A stretch of 64,000 nucleotides of DNA from Sporosarcina aquimarina (GCF_019748715.1 NZ_JACLBZ010000007.1:1-64000), one strand, 5' to 3'. Shown: positions 43,398 to 51,722, counted from the first letter of the stretch. The notes: a model not told the origin generated them from the sequence alone. Numbers and translations: made by a program.

Positions 43398-44694
43398 AAT
43401 GATTGGACTAATAGGAATTATTCTACTATTTGTGCTTCTCTTGCTAAGAGTACCTGTTGGGATGTCTCTATTATTAGTGGGATTTTTGGGATATATCGGC
43501 ATTTCAAATATTGGTGTTGCAAATGCTCAACTTGGGATAAGTGGATTTGGAACAGCTAGCAGTCATAGTTTAAGTGTCATGCCAATGTTTATCTTAATGG
43601 GATTATTTTTATCTTTTAGCGGGTTAGCTACAGATCTATTTAAAGCAGTTGATAGTTGGGTCGGACACTTTAGAGGTGGATTAGGAATGGCCACAATTGG
43701 TGCAGCGGCTATATTTTCTTCTATATCTGGGTCCTCAAGTGCTACGACAGCAACATTAGCTCGTGTTGCAATTCCTGAGATGAACCAGTATAACTATCAT
43801 CCCAGGCTGTCTTCGGCCACTGTGGCAGCAGGGGGAACACTAGGTTTTCTAATTCCACCCAGTGTTATCCTAATCCTTTATGGAGTATTAACGCATGAGC
43901 CGATCGGTCCACTATTAATTGCTGGATTAGTTCCTGGAATCTTGATGGCTTTAATGTTTATGCTGACAATTTATATTCAGATTCGACGAAACCCTTCTTT
44001 AGCTCCTGTTAATACCGAGGCTTTGCCATTTATAGATAGAATAAAGGCATTAAAAACGGTATGGCCTTTCATCCTAATCTTCTTACTCAGTATAGGTGGA
44101 ATTTATCTAGGTTTCTTTACCCCAACTGAAGCAGGCGGTGTTGGGGCATTCGGGGCACTGCTGATTTCTGTTTTTACAAAAAGATTGAATTGGAAAAGTT
44201 TTATTGAGTCTTTAGAAGAATGTGTCCGTTTAACAGCGATGATATTTCTAATACTTATAGGTGCAAATTTATTTGCTCAATTTCTAGCTAAGTCTAGGAT
44301 TCCGTCTACAATTACTCAATTTGTTGGCTCTTTAGATGTATCATCATATTTGATCCTGCTTGGAATTCTATTTGTGTTATTTATTTTAGGATTATTCATG
44401 GAAGGAATAGCTATATTGGTACTAACACTGCCAATTATCTATCCTTTAATCATGGAACTTGGTTTTAATGGTGTCTGGTTTGGCATCATTATGGTAATGG
44501 TTATCAATATGGGATTAATTACACCACCATTAGGAATAAGTGTTTTTATTATAAATGGAGTAGATAAGACCATACCGATACCTACCATTTTTAAAGGTGT
44601 TATTCCGATATTGGTTACTATGATTGTTTTTACCTTCGTAGTTATTATATTCCCAAATGTAGTACTATTTTTACCTGATCTGATGGGTAAATAA
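43387..44694 (+). CDS. dctM: TRAP transporter large permease subunit DctM
   Basis: Ion-coupled permease, 435 residues, about a dozen spans. Family motifs include ISGSSSATTATLARVAIPEM (about residues 117-136), GGTLGFLIPPSVILILYG and FTPTEAGGVGAFGALL. The start lies within dctQ, behind AGGTGGTGAG. Strongly hydrophobic and AT-rich, like the rest of the island. Confidence 0.94.
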   Translation: MTSEMIGLIGIILLFVLLLLRVPVGMSLLLVGFLGYIGISNIGVANAQLGISGFGTASSHSLSVMPMFILMGLFLSFSGLATDLFKAVDSWVGHFRGGLGMATIGAAAIFSSISGSSSATTATLARVAIPEMNQYNYHPRLSSATVAAGGTLGFLIPPSVILILYGVLTHEPIGPLLIAGLVPGILMALMFMLTIYIQIRRNPSLAPVNTEALPFIDRIKALKTVWPFILIFLLSIGGIYLGFFTPTEAGGVGAFGALLISVFTKRLNWKSFIESLEECVRLTAMIFLILIGANLFAQFLAKSRIPSTITQFVGSLDVSSYLILLGILFVLFILGLFMEGIAILVLTLPIIYPLIMELGFNGVWFGIIMVMVINMGLITPPLGISVFIINGVDKTIPIPTIFKGVIPILVTMIVFTFVVIIFPNVVLFLPDLMGK

Positions 44695-44714
44695 CCTTCA
44701 GAACAAACAACTGA

Positions 44715-44745
44715 CAAACAGCCTGCCCTTAGGACAGGCTGTTTG
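44715..44745 (+). terminator. Hairpin terminator after dctM
   Basis: CAAACAGCCTG (44715-44725) pairs perfectly with CAGGCTGTTTG (44735-44745). The U-tract after it is poor, but the stem itself ends in T residues. Beyond it, 44746-44977 is AT-rich with no gene. Confidence 0.75.
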
Positions 44746-44977
44746 AAATTTATAGGTAACGTCTCTCAAATGAAAAAATGCTAGAAAAATGAAAGCTGCT
44801 TTTTAACAGTTGAAACTTGGTTAAATCGATAGAAAAATAATTCATTTGCTGCCTGTCATGGTATTCAAACATATATAGCTTCATTAATAAGAGCATGTTG
44901 AATACTAAAAATAGAAAGGTTTAAATAAAAATTTATATTTAATTGACTAACTATTTCAATACTTTAGAAAAAAATGA

Positions 44978-45006
44978 TTGACGTTGCCATTTTCAGCGTT
45001 TATAAT
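44978..45006 (+). promoter_or_regulatory. Promoter of the nic operon
   Basis: TTGACG (44978-44983), 17 bases, TATAAT (45001-45006), about 120 bases before nicC; among the best promoters of the window. Confidence 0.85.
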
Positions 45007-45014
45007 AAAGTTAT

Positions 45015-45056
45015 TGGTAAGTTTGAAAGGTTTGGTTAAGTATGATAGATACTTAA
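45015..45056 (+). promoter_or_regulatory. Candidate operator sites downstream of the nic promoter
   Basis: TGGTAAGTT (45015-45023) starts a few bases after the expected transcription start, as part of TTGGTAAGTTTG shared with dctP. A perfect palindrome, TTAAGTAT-GATAG-ATACTTAA, follows at 45036-45056. Both positions suit repressor binding; which protein binds is not shown. Confidence 0.5.
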
Positions 45057-45124
45057 AAATTAATCTCGACTTTTTTATTGTAGGTATTTTTTAGCTTTTT
45101 AGCAGAAATAAGGAGATGAAAGAG

Positions 45125-46354
45125 ATGAAAGAAAAAAGTGTTATAGGTATTATTGGTGCAGGTATTGGCGGAGTTGCATTAGCAAGATCTTTAGAACAAC
45201 GGGGCATTCCCTATCACTTATTCGAACAGGCGCCAGCTTTTGGTGAGGTAGGGGCAGGGATCCAAATGACTCCAAATGCTGTAAAGGTTTTAAATGCTTT
45301 GGGTTTGGCAGATGAAATTGATAGCGTAGGCTTTCTTCCTGAGTCAATGGATGGTCACAGTTGGGATACAGGAAAGGAATTGTTTAGTACCCCCATAAAA
45401 AAAGAATTCAAAAGAATATTTGGGGCTGAATATTACCATTTACATCGGGCGGACTTGCATGAGATTTTAACAAAGGACATTCCAAAAGAAAAAATCACAT
45501 TTAATATTAAATGTCAGGATGTCAAACAATCTGGTGATAAAGCAATCGCTTATTTTGATAACGGAGAAAGCTTTGAAGCCGATCTAATTGTTGGTGCAGA
45601 TGGTATTCGATCAGTTGTCAGGGAGGCATTATGGGGTAAAGATGATCCGAAATTCACAGGGGATATGTGTTGGCGTGCATTAGTTCCTGTTGAGGAATAT
45701 CCATTATCATTTGTTAAGCCGGCTGCATCTTTCTGGTTCGGACCACAAGCTCACGTAGTTACCTACTATGTAAAAGGTGGTAATGCAGTAAATATTGTTG
45801 CTATTAAAGAGACAGATGGCTGGGTAAAAGAATCATGGACAGAACCAAGTTCTACTAGTGAATTACTTGAGGCGTATGAAGGATGGAATTCTGACTTGGT
45901 CAATCTGTTTAAAAAGACTGATAATCTGCAAGTTTTTAAATGGGGATTATTTGACCGAGATCCTATGGACCAGTGGTCAAAAGAAAACATAACGCTTCTT
46001 GGAGATTCAGCACATCCAATGCTGCCATATCTATCTCAAGGCGCAGCAATGGCAATTGAGGATGCATTTGTTCTTGCCGAGGCTTTAGAGTATTACGAGG
46101 GAGAAATCAATTCAGCCTTACAGGCATACGAAGAAGAGAGGCGCCCAAGAACAAGAAGGGTTCAATTGGAATCTCGTGAAAGAGGTCGTACTTATCATTT
46201 GGAATCCTCTGAAGAGCAACAAAAACGAGATCAGGAGATTCAGGAAAGACAAAAAGAAAATCCAAATGCGGTAGGGATTAATTCAGAATGGGTCTATGAA
46301 TATGATGCGACAAAATGTCGCGAGCGATTCGATAAGTCAAAAGCATCAGTGTAA
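45125..46354 (+). CDS. nicC: FAD-dependent 6-hydroxynicotinate 3-monooxygenase-like protein (NicC)
   Basis: Class A flavoprotein monooxygenase, 409 residues. The FAD dinucleotide motif is GAGIGG (residues 11-16). VGADGIRSVVRE and LGDSAHPMLPYLSQGAAMAIEDA are the DG and GD motifs. NicC decarboxylates and hydroxylates 6-hydroxynicotinate to 2,5-dihydroxypyridine. That substrate is assigned from the adjacent NicX, NicE, NicF and NicD, since the family acts on many aromatic acids. AGGAG (45111-45115) touches ATG 45116, so ATG 45125 is the better start. Confidence 0.82.
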   Translation: MKEKSVIGIIGAGIGGVALARSLEQRGIPYHLFEQAPAFGEVGAGIQMTPNAVKVLNALGLADEIDSVGFLPESMDGHSWDTGKELFSTPIKKEFKRIFGAEYYHLHRADLHEILTKDIPKEKITFNIKCQDVKQSGDKAIAYFDNGESFEADLIVGADGIRSVVREALWGKDDPKFTGDMCWRALVPVEEYPLSFVKPAASFWFGPQAHVVTYYVKGGNAVNIVAIKETDGWVKESWTEPSSTSELLEAYEGWNSDLVNLFKKTDNLQVFKWGLFDRDPMDQWSKENITLLGDSAHPMLPYLSQGAAMAIEDAFVLAEALEYYEGEINSALQAYEEERRPRTRRVQLESRERGRTYHLESSEEQQKRDQEIQERQKENPNAVGINSEWVYEYDATKCRERFDKSKASV

Positions 46355-46439
46355 ATCTTGTATTAAATATTGATAAGAATAAGCGTTACTAAAATTAAGG
46401 TATAGATTAAAAAAATCATATATAAAGAGGTGCTTTTAT

Positions 46440-47489
46440 ATGACAGTTGAAATGGATGAAATGGTAGATTTATTTAAAAAGGAACTCGAACTATGTATGT
46501 TAAAGCCTACAGAGACTATGGCTGTATTAACCTCAGGTGATGTTCGTGCAGATTATGCAAAAGCCTTTCTAACCGCTGCAAATGAAATTGGTGCAAACTC
46601 ATTTGAATTAAAGTTACCTCCGGTTAAGGATGGTATATCGGGTTCATTTGGTGTAACACCTTTGACAGATAATCGAGTAGCGGTAGAAGTGTTAAAAAAG
46701 GCAGACCTTGTAATTGACTTAGTTCTTCTTTTGTTTTCAAAAGAGCAATTAGAGTTACAAGAATCTGGAGTTAGAATTTTAATGGTAGTTGAGCCTTTCC
46801 ATGTGATAAAAAGAATGTTCCCTAAAGAGAGTGATAAAGAGAGAGTACTTCATGCAACGGAATTATTGAAAGAGGCAAAAGAATTACGTTTTACAAGTAA
46901 GGCGGGAACAGATGTCACATATCAATTAGGCCAATACCCAATTCTCACAGAATATGCATACGCTGATGAGCCTGGAAGATGGGACCACTTACCGAGTTGT
47001 TTTGCAGCTGCAACATCAAATGATAGAGGTGTGAACGGCACTGTAGTATTAGATAAGGGAGATATTTTTTTCCCTTTCAATCGTTACTTTCAAGAACCGG
47101 TCACTTTAACTATTAAGGATGGCTATGTTATTAATATTGAAGGTGGATTTGATGCCATGCTCATGAAGGATTATATGGAAAGTTTTGAAGACCCTAGGGC
47201 ATACGCTGTATCTCATATTGGTTGGGGATTGAATGAAAGAGCTAAATGGCATAGTTTGGCATTAGATGACCAAGTTTTTGGAATGGATGGAAGAGCCTTT
47301 TATGGAAATGTTCTATTTTCATTAGGACCGAACTCCGAGTTAGGAGGAGATAATGACACTGAGTGTCACTTAGACCTACCTATGTCAAACTGCACTCTTT
47401 ATCTAGATGGTAAATTAATTGTTAAAGATGGAGATATCGTTATCGATGAGATGAAGCCTGTTGAAGAAAAAGTTACATCTTTAACATAA
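46440..47489 (+). CDS. nicX: 2,5-dihydroxypyridine 5,6-dioxygenase NicX
   Basis: Fe(II) extradiol-type dioxygenase that opens 2,5-dihydroxypyridine to N-formylmaleamate. The 349 residues align with Pseudomonas NicX across the length as I recall that sequence: SKAGTDV, EYAYADEPGRWDH, SHIGWGL and GRAFYGNVLFSLGPN. The expected metal ligands are His259, His310 and Asp312 (in ECHLDL), with the same spacing as the known enzyme. AGAGGTG precedes the ATG. This gene is the strongest evidence for the pathway. Confidence 0.93.
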   Translation: MTVEMDEMVDLFKKELELCMLKPTETMAVLTSGDVRADYAKAFLTAANEIGANSFELKLPPVKDGISGSFGVTPLTDNRVAVEVLKKADLVIDLVLLLFSKEQLELQESGVRILMVVEPFHVIKRMFPKESDKERVLHATELLKEAKELRFTSKAGTDVTYQLGQYPILTEYAYADEPGRWDHLPSCFAAATSNDRGVNGTVVLDKGDIFFPFNRYFQEPVTLTIKDGYVINIEGGFDAMLMKDYMESFEDPRAYAVSHIGWGLNERAKWHSLALDDQVFGMDGRAFYGNVLFSLGPNSELGGDNDTECHLDLPMSNCTLYLDGKLIVKDGDIVIDEMKPVEEKVTSLT

Positions 47490-47519
47490 CAATAAAAATC
47501 CTTGAGAAATATCCAATAT

Positions 47520-47557
47520 AGGCTTCCATAAGTGAGCGAGATGGCTTTTGGAAGCCT
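47520..47557 (+). other. Hairpin between nicX and nicE
   Basis: AGGCTTCCA (47520-47528) and TGGAAGCCT (47549-47557) form a perfect 9-bp stem with a 20-base loop. Only a short T stretch follows, so partial termination or mRNA stabilisation inside the operon is possible. Confidence 0.6.
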
Positions 47558-47614
47558 TTAAAATGAATTAATATACAGCTAAAACTGAATTGTAAACATA
47601 ACAGGAGGATAAAT

Positions 47615-48382
47615 ATGGATAATAATTATAGAGTTGGTTTAATAGTTCCAAGTTCGAATACTACAATGGAAACTGAAATACCTGCGATGCTGCAAGAAAG
47701 AATGAAAGTTAAACCTGAGACGTTTACATTTCATTCAGCACGTATGCGTATGAAAAATGTTACTCCAGAAGAGTTGAAAAAAATGGATATTGATAGTGAT
47801 CGTTGCGCTTTGGAATTATCTGATGCAAAATGCGATGTTCTTGCCTACGCATGCCTCGTAGCAATTATGTGCCAGGGCGCGGGCTATCATAATGTCTCGG
47901 AGAAACGACTGGGCAATGCTGTTGAAGAAAATGGTGGAAAAGCGCCAATTGTTAGCAGTGCTGGTGCTTTAATTGAGGGTATAGAACTAATTGGAGCAAA
48001 AAAGGTGGCGATTATTACTCCGTACATGAGAAGTCTTACAGATCAAGTAATTGAATATTTGAACGGGAGCGGTATTGAAGTTGTTGATTCTATTAGTTTG
48101 GAGGTAGCTGACAACTTAGAGGTTGGCAGGTTAGATCCTAAAAACCTTATTAAGCATGCCGAGAAGCTGAATATAGAGGAAGCAGATGCAATTGTTTTAT
48201 CAGCTTGTGTACAAATGCCTTCACTTCCATCGATACAAGAAGTGGAAAATCGTTTAGGGCTTCCTGTATTATCTGCAGCTACCTCAACGGTATATAAAAT
48301 CTTGACTGAATTGAATTTAGACCCCATTGTACCAAATGCAGGTAAACTACTTTCAGGAGACATTACGATAGCTGTGAATTAA
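47615..48382 (+). CDS. nicE: Maleate cis-trans isomerase NicE
   Basis: Converts maleate to fumarate, which enters the TCA cycle. Asp/Glu racemase fold, 255 residues. The two catalytic cysteines are Cys80 (AYACLVAIM) and Cys198 (LSACVQMPS), with VPSSNTTMETE at the N terminus binding the substrate carboxylate. ACAGGAGG precedes the ATG. Last enzyme of the pathway although not last in the operon. Confidence 0.92.
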   Translation: MDNNYRVGLIVPSSNTTMETEIPAMLQERMKVKPETFTFHSARMRMKNVTPEELKKMDIDSDRCALELSDAKCDVLAYACLVAIMCQGAGYHNVSEKRLGNAVEENGGKAPIVSSAGALIEGIELIGAKKVAIITPYMRSLTDQVIEYLNGSGIEVVDSISLEVADNLEVGRLDPKNLIKHAEKLNIEEADAIVLSACVQMPSLPSIQEVENRLGLPVLSAATSTVYKILTELNLDPIVPNAGKLLSGDITIAVN

Positions 48383-48435
48383 AAGCTAACTGAAAGTAGT
48401 GAAATTACTTTTAGAGTTAAAAGGAGACGAAGACT

Positions 48436-49083
48436 ATGTTGAATTCACACGGAGATGATGAAAACATTTTTGAAGTAAGAGGTTTTGGTAAATCGTTGGG
48501 TATTGGTAAACAGGCAGCATTGGTAGTAGTCGACTTAATTTTAGGTTTTACAAGTCCAGATATGCCGATGGGATCGGACTTAACTCAACAGATTGAAAAG
48601 ACTAATAAACTAATCAAGGTTTCAAGAGAAAATAATATCCCCATCTACTTTACAACTATTTCTTATGATGAGGAAGATGTAAATGATGCTGGAATATGGT
48701 CGAAAAAGATAGAAGGATTAACAACCTTATTAGCGGGAACAGACGCTGTCAAAGTAGATCCTTCTTTAGATCTTCGTAAGGGAGACGGTTTAATCGTTAA
48801 GAAATATGCCTCTTCTTTCTTTGGTACAGACCTAGTCTCCCGATTAATTAAAAACAGAGTTGATACTATTATTATCACAGGCGCTACCACGAGTGGTTGT
48901 ATCAGAGCTACAGCAGTAGACGCAATACAGTATGGCTTTACTCCTATTGTTGCAGAGGATGCAGTTGGAGATAGGGAGCAAAAAACTCATGAACAGTCTT
49001 TAATCGACATGCAACAAAAATATGCAGATGTTAAAAAAACAGAAGAAATTATTTTCCAACTAACAGCAGCCAAAGTAGTGTAA
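48436..49083 (+). CDS. nicF: Maleamate amidohydrolase NicF
   Basis: Isochorismatase-family cysteine hydrolase, 215 residues, releasing ammonia from maleamate to give maleate. The triad is complete: Asp33 (VVVDL), Lys122 (IVKKYASSF) and the nucleophile Cys155 (TTSGCIRAT). AAGGAG precedes the ATG. Its fold and several motifs recur in the regulator at 40597, where the Lys and Cys are lost. Between nicE and nicD. Confidence 0.9.
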   Translation: MLNSHGDDENIFEVRGFGKSLGIGKQAALVVVDLILGFTSPDMPMGSDLTQQIEKTNKLIKVSRENNIPIYFTTISYDEEDVNDAGIWSKKIEGLTTLLAGTDAVKVDPSLDLRKGDGLIVKKYASSFFGTDLVSRLIKNRVDTIIITGATTSGCIRATAVDAIQYGFTPIVAEDAVGDREQKTHEQSLIDMQQKYADVKKTEEIIFQLTAAKVV

Positions 49084-49103
49084 ATAAGGAGGGCTAACTA
49101 ACG

Positions 49104-49967
49104 ATGAATATTTTCTTGGAGAGTCCCGAATTTGAAGATATATATATCAAGGGAATGAATATTGATTTACACCTGATCACAAAAGGAGATAAGAATGGTA
49201 TACCGTTAATATTTATACCTGGTATCACCAGTTACTCGTATTCCTTTGCAGAATTGTTACGTAAGATCCCACACGAATTTTATTGTTTATCTTTAGATGT
49301 TCGGGGACGAGGACAATCTTCATGGCCGGAAAAAGGTTATAAATTACACAATTACGTAGATGACTTATTAAATGTAATAAATTATATTATAGGAAATCAG
49401 CATAATCCTATTATTATCGGACATTCTATGGGAGCTAGAATAGGAGTTGCTTTCGCCAGCCAATATTCTAATTTAATTTCTGGAATGGTATTAATTGATC
49501 CACCTATAAACGGGCCTGGGCAGAGAGATGTATATCCCAACCCGCTAGATGAAATGTTTCTAAAACAAAAGTCTGCTGTGGATGAAGGGAAAATGGATTT
49601 ATTCAGAAAGCTTATGCCTGAAGGATGGACTGAACGACAAATTCTCCAGAGAGCAAATGAATATCGCAATAATTCAAGGAATGCAATCATTGAATCTTAT
49701 CAATCTCTGCTTTACGAACCCTTTCATGCACAATTGAAAAATGTGAACGTACCAATGTTATTATTAGCAGCAGAATTAGGCGACACCATTCGAGAGAACG
49801 AATTAGAATTAATTAAAGACTTAAATCCTTTATTGAAGGCCGAGCGAATAAAGGACGTTGGCCACATGATTTATAAAGATAATCCTGATATAGTGGCACA
49901 CAGAATAGTGGGATTTGCAAATACTATTAAATGGAGTTCAGAAAGACACGAGATAAATAACAATTGA
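49104..49967 (+). CDS. nicD: N-formylmaleamate deformylase NicD (alpha/beta hydrolase)
   Basis: Alpha/beta hydrolase of 287 residues. The nucleophile elbow is GHSMG with Ser108; DVRGRGQS forms the oxyanion-side loop and His254 (DVGHMIY) the catalytic base. In nicotinate pathways NicD removes formate from N-formylmaleamate. The family is broad; the substrate is inferred from nicX and nicF next door. AGGAGGG precedes the ATG. It closes the operon. Confidence 0.85.
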   Translation: MNIFLESPEFEDIYIKGMNIDLHLITKGDKNGIPLIFIPGITSYSYSFAELLRKIPHEFYCLSLDVRGRGQSSWPEKGYKLHNYVDDLLNVINYIIGNQHNPIIIGHSMGARIGVAFASQYSNLISGMVLIDPPINGPGQRDVYPNPLDEMFLKQKSAVDEGKMDLFRKLMPEGWTERQILQRANEYRNNSRNAIIESYQSLLYEPFHAQLKNVNVPMLLLAAELGDTIRENELELIKDLNPLLKAERIKDVGHMIYKDNPDIVAHRIVGFANTIKWSSERHEINNN

Positions 49968-50010
49968 ATGATTAAATGCTATTACTTGATAGGAGAAAGA
50001 CGAAACAAAT

Positions 50011-50108
50011 AATCTGCAGGACTTCTAACACGTGACCCTCGTATGAAAGAAAGTAAAAAATTAGGTCCTCGTGACTCTCGTCATGCACCTCCGTTCTCAA
50101 AGCGTTAA
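50011..50108 (+). pseudogene. Decayed copy of the rpsI 3' end
   Basis: Same length as the last 98 bases of rpsI, with 11 substitutions and no gap. The translated copy would read ...RMKESKKLGPRDSRHAPPFSKR against [22 protein letters not shown] in the gene, so most changes alter residues, as expected for neutral decay. A stop codon directly precedes it and it has no start. It marks the right edge of the island. Confidence 0.9.
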
Positions 50109-50109
50109 T

Positions 50110-50131
50110 ATTGGTTTTTACACCAATTTTT
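50110..50131 (+). terminator. Terminator following the rpsI remnant
   Basis: ATTGGT (50110-50115) and ACCAAT (50122-50127) with five T residues. A second hairpin, CCTCTTCG/CGGGGAGG with GU pairs and TTTTTT, follows at 50136-50167. These end the nic operon transcript and may descend from an original rpsI terminator. Confidence 0.7.
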
Positions 50132-50265
50132 ACAGCCTCTTCGCGAGTTTTCGGGGAGGGGTTTTTTACATTCTTAAACTCCTTGCCCAGACAGTAGAGG
50201 GAATCAAAAAGCAGTAAGGCAAGAAATCAAAAACTGTTGTATTTTGCAAAATCATAATACACAAT

Positions 50266-50384
50266 GTTGCAACTTGACATGGAACCTCTGCGGGCATGAG
50301 TACCAAGCTAAGAAGCCAACTGTATCAAGGGCTGGCTTTGCCTGCAAAGACTATCATGCCCACCACTCCATGTAAACTTGCAAC
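50266..50384. repeat. Large nested inverted repeat in the gap after the island
   Basis: An 18-base arm (50266-50283) faces its near-complement (50367-50384) with two mismatches. Inside, GGGCATGA (50292-50299) faces TCATGCCC (50354-50361) and AAGCCA (50313-50318) faces TGGCTT (50333-50338). All three pairings nest, giving one long imperfect hairpin of about 119 bases. It could be a MITE-like element or a structured RNA. The rest of 50170-50696 holds only short TTGCAA-type palindromes and no gene. Confidence 0.7.
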
Positions 50385-50696
50385 GCCAAGTTTGCTTGCA
50401 ATACTATGTACTTCCATTTTGCACTGTACAACTGTGCAATATACAAACTTTAAGGAGTAGTGAGTATATTCAATTAATTATTTAGGGTACTATTTTGAAG
50501 TGCCACGGCGAATTTGAAATTGAGAATATGATTTTATTATTTCGCATATCGATGTGCAGCTAACGATTCAGGTGAACGGACAACATGGCTTTCAGAGTCA
50601 CATGCGAACCGTAGAAGACTAAAGAATGGGACTCTGAAAGGAATCTTGAATAAGAAAATCCGGGCAATTGCAACAGTGCGATTGCCAGATCTTCCT

Positions 50697-51242
50697 TTAT
50701 ACTTTGTCATTCTTCATCCAAGGCGTACCAAGCATCGGCAATGCCCAGCGGTCGAGGCCATACCAGCCTGCTACTTTCCATGCGAGTACGAGCCAAGTTG
50801 CGAGAATGAACAATAGGGGGTTCGTGCTAAGAGTACCTGCAAACAGAAAACTGACATTCATGAATGCACCGAAGAAAGCAGCAATTCCTGTCAACAATCC
50901 GAAGATCAAACCGAGACCAACAAGCATCTCCCCATAGGCAACTATGAAACCGAATACCTTGGCGTTCGGCAAGACGACATTTTCCAGAAATGATGCATAC
51001 CAGTTGGTCACATCTCCGCCTTCAGTCGATTTTTTAAGAGCGCCGCTTACAAATCCATGGATGGCGACACCTGCATTTTCACCGGTCCATGCATCGCTCA
51101 TTGCTTTTCCCCAGCCGGCCTTCAACCAAGCAAATCCGACATAAACCCGAATGACTAACCAAATAAGTCCGGAGCGAGAATCGTTGAATAAAAACTGTGA
51201 AATGGGGTTCTCTGGTATTAGGATTGCTTTATTTTTCTTCAT
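50697..51242 (-). CDS. DoxX-family membrane protein
   Basis: 181 residues on the minus strand, the only gene here in that direction. About four membrane spans are visible (near residues 28-46, 98-120, 124-140 and 146-162). The family includes subunits linked to thiosulfate:quinone oxidation and many proteins of unknown role, so no function is assigned. GGAGGTGG precedes the ATG (MKKNKAILIPENPISQFL). It shares no operon and faces away from the cobalamin operon. Confidence 0.8.
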   Translation of the reverse strand: MKKNKAILIPENPISQFLFNDSRSGLIWLVIRVYVGFAWLKAGWGKAMSDAWTGENAGVAIHGFVSGALKKSTEGGDVTNWYASFLENVVLPNAKVFGFIVAYGEMLVGLGLIFGLLTGIAAFFGAFMNVSFLFAGTLSTNPLLFILATWLVLAWKVAGWYGLDRWALPMLGTPWMKNDKV

Positions 51243-51515
51243 AATAACCACCTCCAATGAACAGTTTACACTACAACTTAATGCCTATCCAAAAAGTTCA
51301 CAACCTTGTAATTAAAGAGTGTGAATAGTTTACGAAATGTATAAATATGCTTGACTTTGATGGGATGATTCTAAAATATAACAAAGTTATCCTGTACGTA
51401 TCCACCTTGCTCATGATTGCGCTCATGATAAGTTTTGTATAGGAATAGAAATTACAATTATCCAAAGCGTTTCCAGAATCTAGTTTATGGATTCATAAAT
51501 AAATCTAAAGGAAGT

Positions 51516-51544
51516 TTGTAGATTTAGAGATTGTATGTTATATT
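51516..51544 (+). promoter_or_regulatory. Promoter of the cobalamin operon
   Basis: TTGTAG (51516-51521), 17 bases, TATATT (51539-51544), giving a start about 15 bases before the riboswitch. The stretch 51243-51515 holds no other gene. Confidence 0.6.
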
Positions 51545-51565
51545 TATGAAAATTAAATAAACTAA

Positions 51566-51722
51566 TTTAAATAAGTGCTCACATAGTGAGGTAAAAGGGA
51601 AACTAGTGAAAGTCTAGTACAGCCCCCGCTACTGTAAAGCTGATGAAATTACAATACCACTGAGAAATCGGGAAGGTGTAAGAGTAAAATGAAGCTTGAG
51701 TCAGGAAACCTGCTTATTTAAA
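51566..51722 (+). promoter_or_regulatory. Cobalamin (AdoCbl) riboswitch
   Basis: The P1 stem is perfect: TTTAAATAAG (51566-51575) with CTTATTTAAA (51713-51722). The core has GGGAAACTAGTG, then GCCCCCGCTACTGTAA. The B12 box AGTCAGGAAACCTGC is at 51699-51713. It lies upstream of the whole corrin operon, so high adenosylcobalamin should shut synthesis down. Confidence 0.97.

Larger units (their letters stand above)
40204..50112 (+). mobile_element. Putative genomic island integrated at the 3' end of rpsI (hydroxynicotinate catabolism)
   Basis: The ends are 40204-40305 (rpsI end) and 50011-50112 (decayed copy), aligned without gaps with 91 of 102 bases identical. Between them are a regulator, a TRAP transporter and five nic-type genes, all visibly AT-richer than the flanking ribosomal and cobalamin genes. 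3' ends of ribosomal protein genes, rpsI among them, are known integration sites of Firmicute elements. No integrase or transposase remains, so the element is probably an immobilised remnant. Confidence 0.7.

Noticed and set aside
44746..44977. Possible small gene between dctM and the nic promoter
   Set aside because: AT-rich with frequent stops in all frames; no ribosome site with an adequate frame.
40204..50112. Active integrative element
   Set aside because: No integrase, transposase or conjugation gene is present and the right repeat has decayed, so only a remnant island is claimed.
50668..51144. Plus-strand frames opposite the doxX-like gene
   Set aside because: Low-complexity shadow frames without ribosome sites; the minus-strand product has a good start and membrane spans.
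51463..51476. Possible cre site before the cobalamin promoter
   Set aside because: At least three mismatches to the consensus and poor symmetry.
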